From NCBI RefSeq assembly GCF_003265345.1, contig NZ_QFWW01000024.1:60679-124678 (forward strand): 64,000 nucleotides of DNA. The letters are read 5' to 3'. Below the pieces are notes generated by a model. The model worked only from the letters and a program-made list of their open reading frames with translations. It did no database searches and was not told where the DNA came from. This document shows positions 59,493 to 64,000 of this stretch, one piece after another (the first letter of the stretch is position 1; the number at the start of each line of letters is the position of its first letter). This DNA comes from Lentzea terrae. GTDB lineage: Bacteria > Actinomycetota > Actinomycetes > Mycobacteriales > Pseudonocardiaceae. The translations under genes were made by a program, and so were the position numbers.

Positions 59493-59623
59493 GCGATCAC
59501 CCTCGTGCGCAACGAGATTCGTCGGATACCGCCGCTTCGGTGACTCCATCGGACGACAATTCGCTGTTCTGCTGCGCTGGGTAACCGAGCCCGCCGCCCC
59601 GGACGTGCCTGGTGAGACGCCGA

Positions 59624-59638
59624 TCGATTCGAAATCGA
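59624..59638. promoter_or_regulatory. Palindrome in the GH85/polyesterase gap
   Basis: TCGATT-CGA-AATCGA is a perfect inverted repeat in the 334-bp divergent gap between the GH85 gene and the polyesterase. It is a candidate operator for either. Confidence 0.35.
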
Positions 59639-59720
59639 CCCCGATTCGTTCGACCAGGATTTGCTCGTTCGTTTGTTTCGATTCAGCTTCCGGGACGGCG
59701 AGTCGATCATGCTGATTCCG

Positions 59721-59749
59721 TTGACAGCGCCATCCGAGTGGCCGAATCC
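59721..59749 (+). promoter_or_regulatory. Possible promoter of the polyesterase gene
   Basis: TTGACA (59721-59726), a perfect -35, and GAATCC (59744-59749) are 17 bp apart. The -10 is weak. It is 77 bp before the start codon. Confidence 0.45.
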
Positions 59750-59788
59750 CAACGAGCCTACTGGGCGGTAGCGTTGTGGCGCTGTCGC

Positions 59789-59811
59789 AATTGGTACCCC
59801 TGCAACCAATT
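59789..59811 (+). other. Leader hairpin beside the polyesterase ribosome site
   Basis: AATTGGT pairs with ACCAATT around a 9-nt loop and ends one nucleotide before GAGGTGA. In the mRNA it would sit next to the Shine-Dalgarno and could modulate translation or stability. Confidence 0.45.
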
Positions 59812-59826
59812 CGAGGTGACATCGTC

Positions 59827-60666
59827 GTGCGCATCAAAGGCGTGCTTGCGGCGCTTGTTCTGGCGCTGATCCCGGCCACCGCTCCAGCCGTCGCCACCGC
59901 GGCGGCCAACCCCTACGAACGCGGCCCGGCACCCACGGCCGCATCTGTCGAGGCCTCCCGTGGCACGTTCGCCGTCACGTCGGCCGCAGTCGCCCGCCAG
60001 TCGAACTTCGGCGGCGGCACCGTCTACACCCCGACCAGTGATCTCACGTTCGGTGCGGTGGCCGTCTCACCCGGCTTCACCGCCACCCAGACGTCCGTCG
60101 CGCACTTCGGCCCGCGGCTCGCGTCCTACGGCTTTGTGGTGATCACGATCAACACGCTGTCCGGTTGGGACGACCCGGACAGTCGAGGCCGCCAGCTGCT
60201 CGCGGCCCTCGACTACGTGGCCCGCACCAACCCCAGGGTCGACGCGTCACGGCTCGCCGTGATGGGTCACTCGATGGGCGGCGGCGGGGCGTTGCGCGCC
60301 TCTGTGAGCCGTCCGGCGCTGCAGGCCTCGATCCCGCTGGCCGGCTGGCACACCACCAAGAACTGGTCGACCGTCGCGGTGCCGACGCTGGTGCTCGGCG
60401 GCCAGAACGACCCGACCGCGCCCAACTCCCAGCACTCGCTGCCGTTCTACACGTCGATGACGGCCGCGCCCGACAAGGCTTTCCTCGAACTGCGCGGCGG
60501 AGACCACTCGGATCCGCGCAGTGACAACGTGACCGTGCGGAAGTACACGCTGTCGTGGCTCAAGCGGTTCGTCGACGACGACCTGCGCTACGACCAGTTC
60601 CTGTGTCCGGCCCCGGCGCCGAACACGCTCATCTCGGCGTACCGGGACACCTGTCCGCACGCCTGA
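59827..60666 (+). CDS. Secreted cutinase/PET-hydrolase-like polyesterase
   Basis: A 279-aa exported alpha/beta hydrolase of the actinobacterial cutinase (TfCut2/LCC) type. Sec signal to about residue 27, then the mature start NPYERGPAPT. The triad is S149 (GHSMGGGG), D195 (GGQNDPTAP) and H227 (GGDHSDP). The substrate-clamp positions are F84 (SPGFTATQ), M150 and W174 (AGWHTTKNW). C260 and C276 can form the conserved C-terminal disulfide. GAGGTGA precedes the GTG at 59827. These enzymes cut cutin and polyesters, and close relatives hydrolyse PET. Activity on PET here is untested. Confidence 0.88.
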   Translation: MRIKGVLAALVLALIPATAPAVATAAANPYERGPAPTAASVEASRGTFAVTSAAVARQSNFGGGTVYTPTSDLTFGAVAVSPGFTATQTSVAHFGPRLASYGFVVITINTLSGWDDPDSRGRQLLAALDYVARTNPRVDASRLAVMGHSMGGGGALRASVSRPALQASIPLAGWHTTKNWSTVAVPTLVLGGQNDPTAPNSQHSLPFYTSMTAAPDKAFLELRGGDHSDPRSDNVTVRKYTLSWLKRFVDDDLRYDQFLCPAPAPNTLISAYRDTCPHA

Positions 60667-60725
60667 TCCGTTGACCGGGGTTGCTGTGTCAGCGTGCGAC
60701 AGCCTGGCACAGCGCCCTGTCTCGG

Positions 60726-61159
60726 TCACGTCTCTCTGGTGAAGGGCCGAGGCATGCCCTCCGGCAGCTCCAACGGCACGGTGTAGAACCGCAGCTCGTG
60801 GCCGTCCGGATCGTGCACGCCCACCAGCACCCAGCCGACCGGTGTCCTGATGACCCCGTTGTGCTCGACACCGTGCTCGGACAGGTGCGCCGCGAGCCCT
60901 TCGATCGCATCCTGGCCCGGCACGCCGATGGCGAAGTAGTCGAACCCGGCCGAGGCGGCTGCCTGCTCGGGGTTGAGCCGCAGCGCCAGCTCGGGGCCGC
61001 CCTGCGGTGATCCATGGACACCCCCATCCGCACGCCCTGCTCGACGAAGTTCACGGCCAGCTCGTAGCCCAGGTTCATCGTGTACCAGTCCAGCGACTTG
61101 TCCAGGTCGGAGACCGGCAGTTTCAGATGATGGATGCCGTCCAGCCGCGGTGCGCCCAT
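60726..61159 (-). pseudogene. VOC (glyoxalase/bleomycin-resistance fold) gene with a frameshift
   Basis: The first half reads as a VOC domain (LDGIHHLKLPVSDLDKSLDWYTMNLGYELA to GVRMGVSMDH) from the ATG at 61159 with AGGGG. The second half, in another frame, continues it (GGPELALRLNPEQAAAS; FDYFAIGVPGQDAIEGL; VGVHDPDGHELRFYTVP). The switch is near 61005-61010, where one C appears to be missing between codons CAC and CGC. It is either a real single-base deletion or a sequencing error. Metal residues lie in both halves. Divergent from a TetR gene with tandem operators, its probable regulator. Confidence 0.8.
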
Positions 61160-61176
61160 GATCGTTACCCCTTGGT

Positions 61177-61210
61177 TGCAGTGAGACTGCATGTATGCAG
61201 TTAGACTGCA
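61177..61210. promoter_or_regulatory. Tandem TetR operators
   Basis: TGCAGTGAGACTGCA (61177-61191) and TGCAGTTAGACTGCA (61196-61210) are two near-identical 6-3-6 palindromes 19 bp apart, between the VOC gene and the TetR gene. Confidence 0.8.
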
Positions 61211-61214
61211 ACAC

Positions 61215-61847
61215 GTGGCAGAAGACGTCAACAGGGATTTGCGAGCGGCGCGCCGAGCGGACACCGAGGTCCGGATCATCGAGGCGGCCACCGAACTGTT
61301 CACCGAACGCGGCTACGTCGCCACGACGCTCACCGACGTGGCGAAACACGCGGGGGTGGGGGCTCGCACGGTGTACGTGCGGTTCGCGACCAAGGCCGTG
61401 CTGCTGCAGCGGTGCCTGGACGTCGCGATCGCGGGGGACTACCACCGCGTGGCCGTGCCGGACCGGGACTGGTTCCAGCAGGCGATGAACGCGCCGACGG
61501 CGGAGGAACGCATCGCGCGCATGGCCGCGATCGGCGGGCAGTTGATGGGCCGCACCGGGTCGCTGCTCCAGGTGGCACAACAGGCCGAAGCGATCGAACC
61601 GGAGATCGCCGAACGCGCACAGGCGGCCCGTGCGCAGACACATCAGGCCATCGGCGGCTTCTTCCGGAAGCTGGCCGCCGATGGCCTGATCTCAGCGCAG
61701 AACATCGACTGGGTGGCGGAGACGGGTGCGGTGCTCGGTCAGGCCGAGACCTACCTGCTGCTCACCAAGACGACAGAACAAACGATCGAGCAGTACGAGT
61801 CGTGGCTCGTCGAAACGTGGACACGACTCGTACGGGCTCACTCGTAG
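61215..61847 (+). CDS. TetR-family regulator of the VOC gene
   Basis: A 210-aa TetR protein: HTH TEVRIIEAATELFTERGYVATTLTDVAKHAGVGARTVYVRFATKAVLL (about 18-65) and a helical ligand domain. The GTG at 61215 is chosen because an ATG at 61191 lies in the operator; no Shine-Dalgarno is visible, so it may be leaderless. Divergent from the VOC gene and expected to control both through the tandem palindromes. It overlaps the FtsX-type gene by 10 bp tail to tail. Confidence 0.82.
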   Translation: MAEDVNRDLRAARRADTEVRIIEAATELFTERGYVATTLTDVAKHAGVGARTVYVRFATKAVLLQRCLDVAIAGDYHRVAVPDRDWFQQAMNAPTAEERIARMAAIGGQLMGRTGSLLQVAQQAEAIEPEIAERAQAARAQTHQAIGGFFRKLAADGLISAQNIDWVAETGAVLGQAETYLLLTKTTEQTIEQYESWLVETWTRLVRAHS

Positions 61848-64000
61848 GCGATCGCGTCCAGGACGTTCAGACGCGCCGCCCTGATCGCGGGCAGGATCGC
61901 CGCGATCACGCCGACGAACGCGGCCACCACCAGGTACTGGACCATGGTGACCCAGGGGAACCCGATCTCCGAGATGCCCTGGTCCTTCAACGCCTGCACG
62001 GTCGCGAGACCCAGCGCCACGCCGACCGCGAGGCCGAGCACCGCGCCGAACACCGAGATCACCACCGACTCGACGGTGATCATCCGCATCACCTGCGACC
62101 GCCGCATGCCGATGGCCCGCAGCAGACCCAGTTCGCGGGTCCGCTCGATCACCGACAGGGCGAGCGTGTTGATGACGCCGAGGACCGCGATCAGGATCGC
62201 CAGCGCCAGCAGGATCTGGATCATCAGCAGGACCGTGTCGAACTGCGAGGTCGTCTGCTTCACGAACGCGCTGCGGTCCTGCACGGTGATCTCGGGGTTG
62301 TCCGCGAACAGCGGCTCGATGCGCTTCTGCACGTCCACCGCCGACGCGCCCGGCTTCGTCTGCACGAACGCCTGGCCGATCTGGTCGGACCGGAAGCCCT
62401 TGCCCGCCGACTCCGGCAGCACCAGCGCGCCCTGCAGCACCTGCGTCTTGGCCCAGATGAACCCGACGGTGAACGTCTGAGGTTCGGCCTTGGCCAGTTG
62501 CAGGGTCAGCGTGCTGCCGACCGAGAGGCCCTTCTCGGACGCGAGGTCCTCCGGCATCGCGATCTGGTTGTCCTTGAGCGGTGCGATGTCGCCGAACTTC
62601 GGCTTGAGGCCGAGCATCTGCTTCATCGCGGGCACGCTGGTCGGGGCGATGGCGAACATCTGGTCCTCGCCCTGCAGCACGCCGTCGGAGGCCCAGCCGA
62701 ACGCGGAGCCCACGCCGTCGGTCTGCTCGACCTTCGTCAGCACGTCCCGCTTGAACGTCGCGGGCATGCCCTCCATCTGGCCCTCGCCGGAGATGATCAG
62801 GTCGGTCTGGATCTGGCCCGCGGCCAGCTTCTCGATCGACTTGGTCGCCGACGTGAGCACCACGCTCACGCCGGTGATCAGCGAGATGCCGACCATCAGC
62901 GCGGCCGCGGTGATCGCGGTCCGGCGCGGGTTGCGCGCGGAGTTCCTGCGGCCCAGCAGGCCTGGCATCGACCACGACAGCAGGCGGCCGATCAACGACA
63001 CCATCGGTTTGGACAGCAGCGGGGTCAGCAACGCGACACCGACGAACGCCACCAGGATGCCGCCGAAGATCAGCGGCAGCGATCCGTTGTTGAACCCGAA
63101 GCCGAGGCCAGTGCCGCCCAGCGCCACGACCACGGCACCGAAGATCGTGATCTTCGTGAGCGGCCGGTCCGGCGTCGCCGCCTCCCGCATCGCCGCGACC
63201 GGGGCGATCCGCGACGCCCGCAGCGCCGGCAGCACCGCCGCGATCACCGTGACGATCATGCCGACCGCGAACGACGAGATGATCGCCGACATCGGCACGC
63301 CGATGCCCGCGAGGTGCAGGTTGCCGCCGCCGACCGTGCTGAAGATGTTGGCCAGCAACGCACCCACGCCGATGCCGGCCCCGAGGCCGACGATCGAGGC
63401 GATCAGGCCGATCACCAGTGCCTCCAGCACCACGGACCCGATGACCTGGCCGCGTGACGCACCCATCGACCGCAGCAGCGCCAGCTCACGCGTGCGCTGG
63501 GCGACGATGATGGAGAACGTGTTGAGGATGATGAAGATGCCGACGAACAACGCGATGCCGGCGAACCCGAGCAGCACGTAGTTGAAGAACTTCAGGCCCT
63601 CGTTGATCTGGTCGGCCTGCTCCTTCGCCAGCACCGCACCGGTCTTCACGTCGTAACCGGAGCCCATCTTCGCTGCGACCGCGTCACGCAACGCGTCGTC
63701 GGACGTGCCCTGTGCCGCCGTGACCGTGACGCCCGAGAACTTGTCCTTCCCGCCCAGCAACAGCTGCTGCGCGACGGGCTCGGTGAACGCGACCGACAGC
63801 TCACCGCCCAGCGAGTCACGGCCGCCCGCGTACTCGAACACGCCAGAGATCTTGAAGGTCTTCTTGGGCTCCAACGTGAGCAGCGAGATCTCGTCGCCCA
63901 CCTTGAACTGACCGGTGGACGCCAGGAACGCGCCGACCGCGACCTCGCCCTCCGCCTGGGGCGCCTTGCCGTCCCGGATCTTCTCCTGGCCGGTGCCCGT
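61838..64000 (-). CDS. FtsX/MacB-type ABC permease, 5' end beyond the window
   Basis: At least 720 aa; the frame stays open to the window edge (TGTGQEKIRDGKAPQAEGEV...), so the start is missing. Two FtsX domains: IILNTFSIIVAQRTRELALLRSMGASRGQVIGSV and INTLALSVIERTRELGLLRAIGMRRSQVMRMI, each with three following membrane segments, flanking a MacB-like extracytoplasmic domain. Such large permeases work with a MacB/LolD-type ATPase, probably just upstream, in export of lipids, peptides or stress compounds. The C-terminal half is complete. Confidence 0.85.
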   Translation of the reverse strand, partial: TGTGQEKIRDGKAPQAEGEVAVGAFLASTGQFKVGDEISLLTLEPKKTFKISGVFEYAGGRDSLGGELSVAFTEPVAQQLLLGGKDKFSGVTVTAAQGTSDDALRDAVAAKMGSGYDVKTGAVLAKEQADQINEGLKFFNYVLLGFAGIALFVGIFIILNTFSIIVAQRTRELALLRSMGASRGQVIGSVVLEALVIGLIASIVGLGAGIGVGALLANIFSTVGGGNLHLAGIGVPMSAIISSFAVGMIVTVIAAVLPALRASRIAPVAAMREAATPDRPLTKITIFGAVVVALGGTGLGFGFNNGSLPLIFGGILVAFVGVALLTPLLSKPMVSLIGRLLSWSMPGLLGRRNSARNPRRTAITAAALMVGISLITGVSVVLTSATKSIEKLAAGQIQTDLIISGEGQMEGMPATFKRDVLTKVEQTDGVGSAFGWASDGVLQGEDQMFAIAPTSVPAMKQMLGLKPKFGDIAPLKDNQIAMPEDLASEKGLSVGSTLTLQLAKAEPQTFTVGFIWAKTQVLQGALVLPESAGKGFRSDQIGQAFVQTKPGASAVDVQKRIEPLFADNPEITVQDRSAFVKQTTSQFDTVLLMIQILLALAILIAVLGVINTLALSVIERTRELGLLRAIGMRRSQVMRMITVESVVISVFGAVLGLAVGVALGLATVQALKDQGISEIGFPWVTMVQYLVVAAFVGVIAAILPAIRAARLNVLDAIAYE

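Noticed and set aside
1-64000. CRISPR array, insertion sequences or prophage
   Set aside because: I found no regular spaced repeats, transposase or integrase, and no phage structural genes in any frame.

Overview
The window is high-GC DNA with GTG starts, Tat signals, four-base ATGA/GTGA gene overlaps and actinobacterial regulator families (PucR, ANTAR, a gamma-butyrolactone-receptor-like TetR, a SigB-type promoter, an IdeR/DmdR-type iron box). It looks like a chromosomal segment of a filamentous actinomycete, probably Pseudonocardiales (Lentzea, Saccharothrix or Actinosynnema-like). That assignment is inference from gene content. I see no rRNA, tRNA, CRISPR array, insertion sequence or phage module.

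Layout. 0-6 kb: trehalose enzyme TreZ, an ANTAR protein, a CsbD stress protein behind a SigB-like promoter, a UdgX-type uracil-DNA glycosylase, a small HTH protein, a P450 and methionine aminopeptidase. 6-11.6 kb: a secreted-enzyme operon (GH95, lyase-like protein, GH27). 11.6-20.4 kb: amino-acid permease, small secreted proteins, a LacI regulator, the GABA catabolic pair with a divergent PucR regulator, and an intradiol dioxygenase lipoprotein. 20.4-24 kb: a histidine phosphatase facing a three-gene operon (TetR, wHTH protein, truncated PPDK-like phosphotransferase). A near-identical palindromic operator sits at both ends of this block. 24-30 kb: GH31 and two tandem GH28 enzymes under a divergent regulator. 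30-36 kb: a very large subtilase, two lamin-tail-domain proteins and a run of strong hairpins. 36-45 kb: a ScbR/ArpA-like TetR with an ATP-grasp ligase, a Ser/Thr kinase, HAD, WS/DGAT, MEDS-type anti-sigma protein, hydrolase and MOSC protein. 45-51 kb: a LacI regulator and a complete Opp/Dpp-type importer. 51-56 kb: an iron-box-controlled siderophore N-monooxygenase, SDR plus DMT transporter, and a GntR-ABC operon. 56-64 kb: DUF1996/DUF305 proteins, a GH85 enzyme, a cutinase/PET-hydrolase-like polyesterase, a frameshifted VOC gene beside a TetR with tandem operators, and the end of an FtsX/MacB-type permease cut by the window edge.

How the genes work together. Much of the window serves extracellular polymer breakdown: GH95, GH27, GH28 x2, GH31, GH85, a lyase, a polyesterase and a subtilase, most with Sec or Tat signals. 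An identical 20-bp LacI-type palindrome lies upstream of both the importer operon (45.75 kb) and the DUF1996-DUF305 operon (57.4 kb), which suggests one regulon for uptake and a secreted protein.

Most unusual structure. Two approximately 160-nt near-perfect hairpins (1-160 and 3637-3797) share a central core but have unrelated outer arms, and their arm differences are almost all G-U wobbles on the + strand. Nine of thirteen convergent gene pairs overlap at their 3' ends. The second giant hairpin fills one of the few convergent gaps that do not.
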